Below are positions 8,690 through 17,318 of a stretch of 50,314 nucleotides of DNA, piece after piece. The notes under the pieces are model-generated. The model saw only the letters and a program-made list of their open reading frames with translations. It searched no databases and had not been told where the DNA came from. Positions within the stretch are counted from its first letter, which is position 1. Every line of letters starts with the position of its first letter. The DNA comes from Acidimicrobiaceae bacterium (lineage in GTDB: Bacteria > Actinomycetota > Acidimicrobiia > Acidimicrobiales > Bog-793): contig PLKG01000129.1 in the NCBI GenBank assembly GCA_003140595.1, positions 1-50,314 on the forward strand. Reading direction: 5' to 3'. Made by a program: the position numbers and the translations under genes.

Positions 8690-10411
8690 GTGGCAGCGAC
8701 CAGCCCTCATCGTCCCGTTCTCGGCACGCCCGGGCACCGGTACAAGCTCCCGGCGGTCTTCTCGTCTCTTCATAACTACAAGTCGTCATTTGCTGGGGCA
8801 GACGCGCTCGCCGCGGTGACGCTGCTCGCGATCGCGGTACCTGAACAGCTGGCGACCTCCAGGCTCGCCGGTATGCCCCCGGTCACCGCTTTCTACGCCT
8901 TCATCGCCGGCACGTTGCTCTTCGCCGTTCTCGGGTCCAACCCGCAACTGTCGGTTGGGGCGGATTCGACGATTGCGCCGCTTTTCGCTGTTGGGATCGC
9001 GCACCTCGCCTCGACCAACTCGGCCCGCTACGTCGACCTGATCGGACTCCTCGCAGTCATGACCGGCGTGATCGTGGTTCTCGTCGGCCTACTGAGGCTC
9101 GGCTGGATCGCCAATTTCCTTTCCGCGCCGATCATCACCGGTTTCCTCGCCGGCGTGGCGGTCATAATTGTCGTGCACCAGCTCCCCGACCTGTTGGGCA
9201 TCCCGTCCATCAGCGGCTCCACGCTTCATCGACTCGAGACGGTGGTGGGGCGACTCGGCCACACCAACGCCTGGGCCCTCGGCATCGGCGTGAGCACCTT
9301 CGTCGTGGTCGCTGTCTCCGAACGTATCGACCGCAAGCTCCCTGGCGCGCTCGTGGCGCTGATCGGTTCCACCATCGTCGTGGGCGGTCTCGGTCTTCAC
9401 TCCGACGGTGTTGCCGTGCTCGGGAGCTTCGCTCACGGCGCTCCGCGGTTTGGCTTGGACGGCCTGTCGTGGTCGGCGTTGGGAAGCGTCTTCCCGGTCG
9501 CCGCGGTGGTCGCTCTCGTCGTTCTCAGCCAGTCGGCCGCAACGACCCGCGCGTTTGCCGACCAGGGCGGGTACGAGGTGAACGTTGGGCGAGACTTTGT
9601 CGGGGTAGGTGCGGGAAGCATCTTGGCGGGGCTCTGCGGCTCCTTTCCCGTGAACGCAAGCCCTGCCCGGACGGCAATTGTGGCTTCATCCGGTGGCCGC
9701 ACTCAGGCTGCCGGTCTCGGCGCTGCCGCCGCCCTTGCATTGCTGATCCCGGCCTCGAGTCTGTTGAAGGACGTTCCCCTGGCCACTCTGGCCGGAGTGC
9801 TGATCTTCGTGGCGACGCGGATCTTCCATCTCCGCGACGTGGTATCCATCGCTCACTTCGACCTGTTCGAGTTTGGGTTGACGGTGATCACATTGCTCAC
9901 CGTCGCTCTGGTCGGGGTCGAGCAGGGCATAGGCGTCGCCGTTGGCCTAGCAGTCCTCGACCGCACTCGACTCAGCGCTCACCCGCAGATGCACGTTCTA
10001 GGCCGCATCGCGGGTACGACCAGCTGGGCGCCATTGAGCAGCGCAGCCAACGTCGACCAGGTGCCCGAAGTCCTGGTGGTGCTCTTTGCCACGCCGCTTT
10101 GGTACGCGAACGCGATCCACTTCAAGGCCGAAGTAGATCGAACTCTCGCCCGCGCCGAGGAGATGCCCAAGCTCCTCGTTCTCGACGCCCTGGGCATGAG
10201 CGACATTGACTACACCGGGTCACGCGCGCTTCGCGGAGTGCTCGACCAACTCGATCGGGACCGCGTCGAAGTCGCGGTGGCCCGGTCAGGGTCACGCCTG
10301 CGCCAAGGTTTGGCTCGAAGCGGCCTGCTCGAACGTATCGGCTCCGACCGATTCTTTCCTTCGGTCGGTGAGGCCGTCACGGCTCTCGGCCCGAAGAGCT
10401 CTGATAGCTGA
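8690..10411 (+). CDS. SulP-family anion transporter with C-terminal STAS domain
   Basis: A sulfate/bicarbonate-type transporter of the inner membrane, SLC26/SulP family. From the GTG at 8690 it is 573 residues. A membrane domain of about 12-14 segments runs to about residue 430, with VTLLAIAVPEQLATSRLAGM at the start, NPQLSVGADSTIAPL, and FPVNASPARTAIVASSGGRTQ in the later half. A cytoplasmic STAS domain follows (about residues 455-565, LVLDALGMSDIDYTGSRAL). The frame is open back to 8531, but the extra 53 residues look non-conserved and begin just after the tRNA, so I prefer the GTG. Substrate cannot be read from sequence; sulfate or bicarbonate are the usual ones. Confidence 0.9.
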   Translation: MAATSPHRPVLGTPGHRYKLPAVFSSLHNYKSSFAGADALAAVTLLAIAVPEQLATSRLAGMPPVTAFYAFIAGTLLFAVLGSNPQLSVGADSTIAPLFAVGIAHLASTNSARYVDLIGLLAVMTGVIVVLVGLLRLGWIANFLSAPIITGFLAGVAVIIVVHQLPDLLGIPSISGSTLHRLETVVGRLGHTNAWALGIGVSTFVVVAVSERIDRKLPGALVALIGSTIVVGGLGLHSDGVAVLGSFAHGAPRFGLDGLSWSALGSVFPVAAVVALVVLSQSAATTRAFADQGGYEVNVGRDFVGVGAGSILAGLCGSFPVNASPARTAIVASSGGRTQAAGLGAAAALALLIPASSLLKDVPLATLAGVLIFVATRIFHLRDVVSIAHFDLFEFGLTVITLLTVALVGVEQGIGVAVGLAVLDRTRLSAHPQMHVLGRIAGTTSWAPLSSAANVDQVPEVLVVLFATPLWYANAIHFKAEVDRTLARAEEMPKLLVLDALGMSDIDYTGSRALRGVLDQLDRDRVEVAVARSGSRLRQGLARSGLLERIGSDRFFPSVGEAVTALGPKSSDS

Positions 10412-10845
10412 CCATCGAACGCTTGGGTCGCCGAGCTCACCTTGGGCCGCACTGCCGGCTTGCAATCACGTGTTCCCAGCCGAGGCCCGATGACAACACA
10501 GGATCAATCCCTGCCGAGTTGTTGGTCCCTCTCTTCGGACCTAGCCGGCCGGATCGGGTCGCCAACGACGCCAAAGATGCTTTCACCTGGGTGATGTCCA
10601 GGCTGGTGGCGTCACGAAAGCTCACTCGAGTCGCGAACGATGGCCCCACAGGACTCGAGCGCGGGCGCCCCGGGTGCTCAGGCCCTTCGCCGGACACTTC
10701 GGGAGCGTCCTAGAGCTGCGCCACTGCTGACCGGGTCACGGGAAAGCCGGGCGAAACTCCCGTCTGACCGCCGCAAACAGACAGCCATCCCCGATCGTGA
10801 AACCGATTCGAAGGATGGCTGGACTTGTGGATTGGAAGCACCACC
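10412..10845. other. 434-base convergent intergenic region
   Basis: Lies between the ends of the SulP gene and the secreted repeat protein. No gene is supported. It holds a strong hairpin at 10782-10821 and, just before it, CGGGA...TCCCG pairing between about 10738 and 10762, so the region may form a structured 3' RNA. The tRNA-like look of 10640-10730 on the minus strand does not hold up on folding. Confidence 0.6.
10782..10821. terminator. hairpin, probable terminator between convergent genes
   Basis: CAGCCATCC (10782-10790) pairs perfectly with GGATGGCTG (10813-10821) around a 22-base loop. It lies 25 bases past the stop of the minus-strand secreted protein gene and 370 bases past the SulP gene. 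No T-run follows. Confidence 0.5.
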
Positions 10846-13059
10846 TCAGGCGGTGTGTTCCACGGTCAGTTTCGAGGCGCTCGAGCCGCTGGAGCTATTG
10901 AGGTTGCCGTCACCGCCATAGTTGGCCGACACCGAATAGGTGCCCACGGCCAGGGCCGTGTTGGCGATCGTGCAAGTCCCCTTGCCCCCCGAGAGCGACA
11001 CAGTGCATTTGGCCGAACCGACGTACACCGTCACGGTCTCGGCATTAGGCACCGTCTCGGCATAATGGGTGGTGATGGCGGCCGAGAAGACCGACGCCGA
11101 TTCGTCTCCGTAGGTGACGATGGTCGGTGACTCTGAGGCTGAAGTGAGCGAGGCGTCCTTGTTCACGGTCAGCTTCGAGGCGCTCGTCCCACTGGTCCCG
11201 TTCAGGTTGGCGTCACCTCCATAGGTGGCCGACACCGGGTACGAGCCGACGGCCAAGGCCGCGTTGTCGATCGTGCATGTCCCCTTGTCACCCTTCAGCC
11301 AGACCTTGCACGTGACAGAACCGACTGTCGTCGTCACTGTCTCGCCGTCGGGCACTGCCTCGCCGTAGTGGGTTGTGACGGCGACGGAGAAGACCGACGC
11401 CGATTCGCTTCCGTAGGTGACGCTCGTCGGTGACTCCGAAACCGTTGTGCTGTTCGTGCTGTCCTTGCTGACGGTCAGTTTCGAGGAGCTTGAACTGCTG
11501 GACCAGCTCAGGTTGGCGTCACCTCCATAGGTGGCCGACACCGGGTACGAGCCGACGGCCAAGGCGGTGTTGTCGATCGTGCAAGTCCCCTTGTCACTCT
11601 TCAGCCAGACTTTGCAGGTGACAGAACCGACTGTCGTCGTCACTGTCTCGCCGTTTGGCACTGGCTCGCCGTAGTTGGTCGCGACTGTGACGGAGAAGAG
11701 CGACGCCGACTCATGACCGTAAGTGACCGTGGTAGGTGACTCCGAGACGGTGACGCTCGTCGGGAGCTGACGCACGAAGTACCCGAAAGCGTCGATCAGG
11801 AGGTTGATCGTTGCACCGTGGCTGTTGTAGACCTCCACGCTGCCGGTACCGGCTGTGTCTGCAACCGTGAAGTTCGGCACGGCTTGGGACCCGCCCGCGG
11901 CCCAGTTCACATCAGAGGAGACCGGCACCGTCGAGTCCGACGAAGGATAGACGGTGAGATAACCCGGATCGCCGCTCGGGATAACCGTGACGTTGGTCGC
12001 TACGGCAGCAGCAGTGGTCGGGATACCGCTGACTGCGGTGGAGAGGTTGAACTCCTCCGAAGTGTTCGCCGCGCTCGAGGTCCCGTTGGTGGACACACGA
12101 GTGTCAGTCAGGCGGACCGGGGTGATCGGCACAAAGGCTGAACCTGTGCCACCCGTGCCGGTGTAATAGCCGTCCACGTCAATGTCCACCTTCACCGTGC
12201 CGGTGTGGTTGTAGACCTCAATCCGACCATAGGTGCCGACCCCGACCGTCACCCGGTTCGCGACAACCTGTTTCGCCACGAAGTTGACGTTTGATGCGGT
12301 CGGCATGGTCACACCCGCCGGGTAGACGGTGAGAAAGCTCGTCTTCGTTCCCTGGGCGGCCGTCGCATTGACAACAACGGCGGTCGCGTTGGCAGGAACG
12401 GCCGTGCTACTTCCCGTCACTGTGACGTCTTGACTCGTGTTCGGTCCTACCGCGTAGCCGGACGACAGGGCGCCCAGAATACGCACGGGGGAGAGGGAGT
12501 TGTACAGACCGCTCCCGTTGGCCAAAGGAACGCTCGTGTAATAGCCCTCAACGTCGACCACGACATTTGTGCTACCGGCGTAGTTGTAGATCGACACCAT
12601 TCCAGAAGAGCTCAACGGCACAGTCACGAGGTTCGCGACCGTCACGCCGGGCGTGAAGTTGAGGTTGGAGACCACTGGCATCGTGATCCCCTCAGGAAAT
12701 ACGGTCAGGAACCCTGAGTCAACTGGGTCGACCGCGGTCACGTTCAGAACCACGGCCGCCGTTCCGGCGGGTATGGGCGCCGTTCCCACCCTTGTCACCT
12801 GCACATTCAGTGTGGACTTCGCTGCCAGGGCCTTGCCCGCGTTCGGCTGACCCGAGTTCGGCCGGGTGTCGGTGATGCGGAACGGTGTCACTGTGACGTA
12901 AGAGCCCATGACAGGTGACGTCGCATGTGGCGATGTTGCTGCCGAGGCGGCTAATGCGAGTGGGCCAACGAGCACGCCAAGAACGGCGATCAGGGCCACT
13001 CCGACCCGCACCGTGCGCCGACCCGCGTTCTCGCGCGGCGAATTGAGTGACCTAGACAT
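10846..13059 (-). CDS. secreted repeat protein with three C-terminal Ig-like domains
   Basis: A 737-residue exported protein of unknown target. Residues 1-43 form a Sec signal peptide (RRTVRVGV, a hydrophobic core, then ALAASAA). Three homologous units of about 120-130 residues follow (about 50-185, 185-310, 310-430). Each opens like PFRITDTR or PVRLTDTR, contains a FLTVFPEG or YLTVYPSS strand and ends in DVEGYY or DAFGYF. This repeat is common in secreted actinobacterial proteins. Three bacterial Ig-like domains (Ig_3/Big-like, about 100 residues each) then start with SESPTxVTYG and end in YGGDxNLxxSS...SKLTV; each has two Cys that may pair. There is no LPXTG or C-terminal helix, so it is released or non-covalently attached. 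The start has a GGAGGAA ribosome site. Adhesion or matrix function is inferred. Confidence 0.87.
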   Translation of the reverse strand: MSRSLNSPRENAGRRTVRVGVALIAVLGVLVGPLALAASAATSPHATSPVMGSYVTVTPFRITDTRPNSGQPNAGKALAAKSTLNVQVTRVGTAPIPAGTAAVVLNVTAVDPVDSGFLTVFPEGITMPVVSNLNFTPGVTVANLVTVPLSSSGMVSIYNYAGSTNVVVDVEGYYTSVPLANGSGLYNSLSPVRILGALSSGYAVGPNTSQDVTVTGSSTAVPANATAVVVNATAAQGTKTSFLTVYPAGVTMPTASNVNFVAKQVVANRVTVGVGTYGRIEVYNHTGTVKVDIDVDGYYTGTGGTGSAFVPITPVRLTDTRVSTNGTSSAANTSEEFNLSTAVSGIPTTAAAVATNVTVIPSGDPGYLTVYPSSDSTVPVSSDVNWAAGGSQAVPNFTVADTAGTGSVEVYNSHGATINLLIDAFGYFVRQLPTSVTVSESPTTVTYGHESASLFSVTVATNYGEPVPNGETVTTTVGSVTCKVWLKSDKGTCTIDNTALAVGSYPVSATYGGDANLSWSSSSSSSKLTVSKDSTNSTTVSESPTSVTYGSESASVFSVAVTTHYGEAVPDGETVTTTVGSVTCKVWLKGDKGTCTIDNAALAVGSYPVSATYGGDANLNGTSGTSASKLTVNKDASLTSASESPTIVTYGDESASVFSAAITTHYAETVPNAETVTVYVGSAKCTVSLSGGKGTCTIANTALAVGTYSVSANYGGDGNLNSSSGSSASKLTVEHTA
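10861..11757 (-). repeat. three direct repeats of about 300 bp encoding Ig-like domains
   Basis: The units lie at about 10861-11160, 11161-11460 and 11461-11757. The second and third are nearly identical at DNA level over long stretches (for example around 11215-11340 and 11517-11645), while the first has diverged more. This suggests a recent duplication. Confidence 0.85.
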
Positions 13060-13220
13060 GTAGTTCTTCCTCCATCATCGCGACGGTGCTGAGGCCTTCC
13101 AGTAGGACCCATCTCTTGGGTCTCCGTCTTGTGCCGTAGCTCGAGGCCACATACGGTCGGCGACGATTCCACCACTTTAACCTAGATTTGTAACACTAGC
13201 AACTCCTTTCCGGAATCTGC

Positions 13221-13226
13221 TACGGT
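13221..13226 (+). promoter_or_regulatory. candidate leaderless -10 of the winged-helix gene
   Basis: TACGGT lies 6 bases before the ATG at 13233 and no ribosome site is visible between them. This fits a leaderless transcript. Confidence 0.45.
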
Positions 13227-13232
13227 AGCCCC

Positions 13233-13622
13233 ATGAGGGAATGGAGTTTTCTCACAAACCACGCCCGAGTCCTCGTCTGCATCGCACACGATCCGGGCGT
13301 GCGCCTCCGCGACATCGCCGCCACCCTGGACATCACCGAACGAAGCGTCTTTGGCATTGTCACCGACCTGATCACGGCCGGCTACGTCACCAAGGAGAAG
13401 GACGGACGTCGCAACCGCTACCAGATCCAAGGCCACCTGCCGCTACCAGGAGCCGTGGGTCGAGAACGATCGATCGGTGAGGTACTGGAGATCCTGGTCG
13501 ACTCGAGCACGCCCACCAAGGACCACCCGGCGCGGGATGCTCTCCCGCGAAAACCCGGGAAGAAGACAAGACCAAAGAGCACATCTGAAGCGCGACGGAT
13601 AAGCGCCTCACGCCCGCGGTAG
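13233..13622 (+). CDS. winged-helix DNA-binding protein
   Basis: A 129-residue cytoplasmic regulator. Residues 1-75 form a winged helix-turn-helix of the MarR/ArsR-like type found in many actinobacteria: WSFLTNHARVLVCIAHDP, RLRDIAATLDITERSVFGIVTDL as the helix-turn-helix, then GYVTKEKDGRRNRYQI as the wing. The rest (from about residue 95) is a basic, Pro/Ser-rich tail that looks disordered. Ligand and targets are unknown. It is divergent from the large secreted repeat protein across 173 bases, so it could control that gene, which is inference from position only. Confidence 0.82.
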   Translation: MREWSFLTNHARVLVCIAHDPGVRLRDIAATLDITERSVFGIVTDLITAGYVTKEKDGRRNRYQIQGHLPLPGAVGRERSIGEVLEILVDSSTPTKDHPARDALPRKPGKKTRPKSTSEARRISASRPR

Positions 13623-13644
13623 CAAGGTCACAAGGAACTGCTGC

Positions 13645-13680
13645 CCGAGGCAGAGGACTCGACAAGTCCCTCTGCCCCGG
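13645..13680. terminator. long imperfect hairpin, probable bidirectional terminator
   Basis: GCAGAGGACT (13650-13659) pairs with AGTCCCTCTGC (13665-13675) with one bulged base. The stem extends outward with CCG-GG/CC-CGG pairing and one mismatch. It lies between the convergent winged-helix gene and qcrB. Confidence 0.5.
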
Positions 13681-13827
13681 TGAACCTACGGGGCGAGACA
13701 AAGTTGGCGCGTGACCACCCGAACACTCTGTGGACCTTGTCGCGACCCGGTCGCATGGCTCATGCGCTGCGTCAACAAGCGAGCAGAATTCTCAACTGCC
13801 GCCTCGTCAGCTCGTCGGCCGTATGTC

Positions 13828-15402
13828 TCAGCGGTAAGCGCGGGGGATCTTGAAGATCCCGCCTCGCCGACGGCCGTCGTGGACCTCGTCCGGCGGCACC
13901 GGCTCCGAATCCTCGACGTGTCCGTTCCCCGCTTGCCCGTCGCCCGCAGCCACGGCGCCAGCCAACACGGTTACGAACTGGAAGTCTTCGTCGAGGGGCA
14001 GTGGGTCCACCCTCGGCACCGTATCGCCGGGTCGCTCTTCTGAAGGAACAGTCGAGTAGCCGCCCTCTGCCGAACGAAGGACGACATTGGCGCGCTTGCG
14101 CTTCCCGGCGGTTGGCACGCTCTGCATCTCCTTGCAGATGCGGAAGGTGACCGGGAACACGACCAAAGGCACGATGACTGCCAGGAAGCGGAAGGACGTG
14201 AGTACGACATTCAGTGAAATCGACAGGTAGTTGGCCAGGACATCGGTAGCGCTAGCGCCGAACAACACGAAATAGAACGAGAACACCGCGGCCCCGAAGG
14301 CGGTGCGTTTCGGCCTGTCCCGCGGTCGATCGAGGATCTGGTGCTCCGCGTGGTCGTGGGTCAGTCTCGCCTCTATGAAAGGCCACATCTGCAGCACGCC
14401 GAAGGTAATGCCCGGAAGCAGGATCGCAGGGAAGAACACGTTGGGGATCATGTGGCCGAAGCCGACGATCTCCCAGCTCGGCATGATACGGAGCGCGCCG
14501 TCGAGCCATCCCATGTACCAGTCCGGTTGCACCGCGTAGCTCACCTTGTACGGCACGTACGGGCCGTAGAGCCAAACGGGGTTGATCTGGAAGAACGCGC
14601 TCAGGACACCCGTGACCGCCACGGTCAGGCACATGAATCCCGTCGTCTTGGCAACAAAGGTGGGCCACAGGGGCGCCCCGACGACGTTACGGGGCGTGTT
14701 GCCGCGTCCGGGGAATTGCGTATGTTTCTGGCGGACGAGCATCCCGAGGTGCGCGCTCAGCAGCCCCACGATGACTGCGGGCAGGATCAACACGTGGAGG
14801 ATGAAGAACCTCGGGATGATCGCGTTACCAGGAAAGTTACCGCCGAAAAGGAAGAAGGCCGCGTAGCTGCCGATAAGCGGGATCGACTCGACGATCGAGA
14901 ACGAGATCCGGAGACCCGTTCCCGAGACAAGGTCGTCAGGGAGCGAATAGCCGAGGAAGCCGTTGAAGATTGCGAGGATGAGAAGAGTCGAGCCGACGAT
15001 CCAGTTGAGCTCGCGGGGCTTGCGGAACGCTCCGGTGAAGAAGATGCGGAGCATGTGAACAACGATCGACCCGACAAAGATGTTGGCCGCCCAGTGATGC
15101 ATCTGGCGCATGAGCAGGCCGCCGCGCACGGCGAAGCTCAGGTTCAGCGTCGAGGCGAACGCCTCAGAAACCGGCTGGCCGCGAAGCGGCGCATACGAGC
15201 CCTGGTAGATGACGTCTTTGCTCGACGGCACGAAGTACAGCGTAAGAAAGACCCCCGTTCCCAAGAGCACGATGAACGAGTAGAGGGCTATCTCGCCTAT
15301 CAGGAACGACCAGTGATCAGGGAAGATCTTGTTGAGCATCTTGCGACCCGATCCCGAGATCCCAAGCCGCTCGTCGAACCAGTTGAAAAGCGCGTCAATC
15401 AT
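13828..15402 (-). CDS. qcrB: cytochrome bc1 complex cytochrome b subunit
   Basis: The membrane quinol-oxidising subunit of the actinobacterial bc1:aa3 supercomplex. The 524-residue protein has eight or more transmembrane helices. Heme b ligands are in QMHHWAANIFVGSIVVHMLR and in FFILHVLILP...LSAHLG. The quinol-site motif, PEWY in most bacteria, reads PDWY (QPDWYMGWLDGALR), as in other actinobacteria. A long hydrophilic C-terminal tail of about 110 residues follows the last helix. The ATG at 15402 overlaps the end of qcrA by 8 bases. The order is ctaE-qcrC-qcrA-qcrB, as in Mycobacterium and Corynebacterium. Confidence 0.96.
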   Translation of the reverse strand: MIDALFNWFDERLGISGSGRKMLNKIFPDHWSFLIGEIALYSFIVLLGTGVFLTLYFVPSSKDVIYQGSYAPLRGQPVSEAFASTLNLSFAVRGGLLMRQMHHWAANIFVGSIVVHMLRIFFTGAFRKPRELNWIVGSTLLILAIFNGFLGYSLPDDLVSGTGLRISFSIVESIPLIGSYAAFFLFGGNFPGNAIIPRFFILHVLILPAVIVGLLSAHLGMLVRQKHTQFPGRGNTPRNVVGAPLWPTFVAKTTGFMCLTVAVTGVLSAFFQINPVWLYGPYVPYKVSYAVQPDWYMGWLDGALRIMPSWEIVGFGHMIPNVFFPAILLPGITFGVLQMWPFIEARLTHDHAEHQILDRPRDRPKRTAFGAAVFSFYFVLFGASATDVLANYLSISLNVVLTSFRFLAVIVPLVVFPVTFRICKEMQSVPTAGKRKRANVVLRSAEGGYSTVPSEERPGDTVPRVDPLPLDEDFQFVTVLAGAVAAGDGQAGNGHVEDSEPVPPDEVHDGRRRGGIFKIPRAYR

Positions 15403-16387
15403 TGCCCCGCTCCCAGTACCCGGGGCCAACAGGCTCGTCGTACCCGTCCTGGGCACGGAAATAGCCCTCGTCGTCTATGTACAACGGAAGCTGAGGCAGC
15501 GGTCGCGGCGCCGGCCCGAAGATGGGAGTGGCCGCGTCGGTCACATCGAACAAGGACTGGTGACACGGGCACAGCATTTTCTTCGTGAGCTCCTGGTAGA
15601 GGCCCACGGGACAGCCGGCATGCGTGCAGACCTTCGAGAAGGCGATATAGCCCTGTGGTGCCCACGTCGCCCGCTGCTTGGCGAACTGCGGCGGGGGCTT
15701 GAGATAGCCGCTGGCGGGCGGGGGGTCGACGCGGATCAGCATGGTCTGGGAGTAGGCGCCCCCGATGTCGGTTTCCGGGAACACGGTGGTGAAGCCCCCC
15801 ACTTCGAGGTCGCCCGTCTTGATCTTGCGTCCCGTGATGTCGACGAGGTACGAGCCGCGCCGCCACGCGGTCTGGCGGAGCACCTTGTGCGGAAGCGGAC
15901 CGAGCGAACGAATGAACGGCATCGCGAGCACGACACCCAGGATTCCGGACGCGAGACCGAGGGTCTTGACGAGAAAGCCCCGGCGCTCGACTGCCACCTT
16001 CCCGCGACTCGCGAAGTCCTGGACGAACTCCTCGCGCTGGACACTGGTCGGCGCGAGGTCGTGCCTCGACTCTGAGAAAGGGCCCCTTGGCATCAGATAC
16101 TTGCCCCAAACCACCATCCCGTATCCGAGGCCGCCGAATCCGACTGAAAAAGTGAGCCCGAGCCAGAAGTTGGAGTAGTTCTGCCAGTACGCCGCGCCGA
16201 AGCCGGCAAAGCCAGCGGCGGCCAACAGGAAACCGGAGCCCGCCAGGATCTCGGCCCGACGCGGGTTCCTCGCAGCTATCTGGAACTGCGGCGCGTCGGT
16301 GCGGATCGAGGCCACGGGGATCCTCACCCGGCGAGGTGGATCGTCGCGCTCCTGCGATCCGGCAGTGGCGTCAGGTTCGTCAGGCAT
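15395..16387 (-). CDS. qcrA: cytochrome bc1 complex Rieske iron-sulfur subunit
   Basis: Transfers electrons from quinol to the cytochrome c subunit on the outer face of the membrane. The 330-residue protein has the actinobacterial topology of three N-terminal transmembrane helices (about residues 45-65, 72-92 and 135-160) rather than one. The 2Fe-2S ligands are in CTHAGC and CPCHQS, near residues 255-277. A hydrophilic N-terminus of about 40 residues precedes the first helix. It overlaps qcrC by 8 bases and qcrB by 8 bases, so it is translationally coupled on both sides. The identification is firm. Confidence 0.96.
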   Translation of the reverse strand: MPDEPDATAGSQERDDPPRRVRIPVASIRTDAPQFQIAARNPRRAEILAGSGFLLAAAGFAGFGAAYWQNYSNFWLGLTFSVGFGGLGYGMVVWGKYLMPRGPFSESRHDLAPTSVQREEFVQDFASRGKVAVERRGFLVKTLGLASGILGVVLAMPFIRSLGPLPHKVLRQTAWRRGSYLVDITGRKIKTGDLEVGGFTTVFPETDIGGAYSQTMLIRVDPPPASGYLKPPPQFAKQRATWAPQGYIAFSKVCTHAGCPVGLYQELTKKMLCPCHQSLFDVTDAATPIFGPAPRPLPQLPLYIDDEGYFRAQDGYDEPVGPGYWERGND

Positions 16388-17318
16388 GGGTCAACTCGTT
16401 GTGATCGTTTCCACTCGTGCCGTCCTCGTTGCCATTGAGACCCTCAGGATCCCCGTGGCCGCCGTGGTCCTGTTGATCCCCCTTCTCGTCGTCCTCGGTC
16501 CGGTCGCCAACCCACAAAGCTGCCAGGAGGCAGGCGCCGACTCCGACGAACAGTCCGACGAAGCCCTCCGCGACCGGGCCAACACCTCCGAGAGAGAGCC
16601 CACCGGGGCTGACAGGGTGTTGAATGTCCTTCACGACGTAACCGACTATGTCGTCAACCTGCGAGCTCGAGAGCGTCCCGGGACCGAAGCGCGGCATGTT
16701 ACCTGGGCCGGTGCGGACCGCTTCCCAGATCATTGTCTTGGTCACGCCATGCAATGGCGGCGCCTGGATTCCGTCGGCGAGCGCGTCGCCGGCGCCTGTG
16801 ATGGTGTGGCAGGGCGCGCAATTGAGCGCGAACAAACTGAAGCCCACGGCCACATTCGCGTGCGAGATGTCGAGACCGAGTGGGATCCCGGGATTGCCAA
16901 ACGATGGCGCCAGTGAGGTGACGTATCGCACGATGTCGAGAACCCCGCTGCGGTCGAACTTTGCCGGCTTGCGTTCGGGCTCGGCGGTCGGCTCCGCCAG
17001 CGGCATCCACCCGCTGGAAAGCCAGAGGTCTATCGTCGCGCCACCCACTCCCAGAAGCGGTGGCGCCCGGTTGCCTCCAGAGGCATCGATCCCATGGCAA
17101 CTCGAGCAATTCTGCACAAAGAGAGTGCGCCCGGCAGCCAGCTGACTTGCAGGAATCGGGCTGTCCTGGCTCGTAAGGCTCGCGGCGTCGACCGACCTCC
17201 CGCTGCCTGAGACGGTCGTGCGCCCCCCTCCGAGCAGGACCACGCCGACGAAACTCGCCGACACGACAAGTGCGAGGCTCAGAAGGGCGCGCCGCCAAGA
17301 GGCGTGGGAAGCGGTCAT
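16380..17318 (-). CDS. qcrC: cytochrome bc1 complex diheme cytochrome c subunit
   Basis: The 312-residue membrane-anchored diheme cytochrome c that replaces soluble cytochrome c in actinobacteria and passes electrons to the aa3 oxidase. It has an N-terminal transmembrane anchor (LLSLALVVSASFVGVVLLGG). Two heme-binding motifs follow, CSSCH (about residue 70) and CAPCH (about residue 170), each followed by a Met-containing loop. A C-terminal helix (EGFVGLFVGVGACLLAALWV) ends in a cytoplasmic tail rich in Asp, Glu, Gly and His. The ATG at 17318 overlaps the ctaE stop as ATGA. Downstream it overlaps qcrA. Confidence 0.95.
   Translation of the reverse strand: MTASHASWRRALLSLALVVSASFVGVVLLGGGRTTVSGSGRSVDAASLTSQDSPIPASQLAAGRTLFVQNCSSCHGIDASGGNRAPPLLGVGGATIDLWLSSGWMPLAEPTAEPERKPAKFDRSGVLDIVRYVTSLAPSFGNPGIPLGLDISHANVAVGFSLFALNCAPCHTITGAGDALADGIQAPPLHGVTKTMIWEAVRTGPGNMPRFGPGTLSSSQVDDIVGYVVKDIQHPVSPGGLSLGGVGPVAEGFVGLFVGVGACLLAALWVGDRTEDDEKGDQQDHGGHGDPEGLNGNEDGTSGNDHNELTHA

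Noticed and set aside
10640-10735. tRNA-like sequence on the minus strand (GTGGCGCAGCTCTAGGACGC, then CTCGAGTCC)
   Set aside because: Acceptor and T stems do not pair when folded, so no tRNA is called.
14341-15588. Plus-strand open frame of 415 codons
   Set aside because: Antisense to qcrB; charged, repetitive composition typical of a GC-rich shadow frame.
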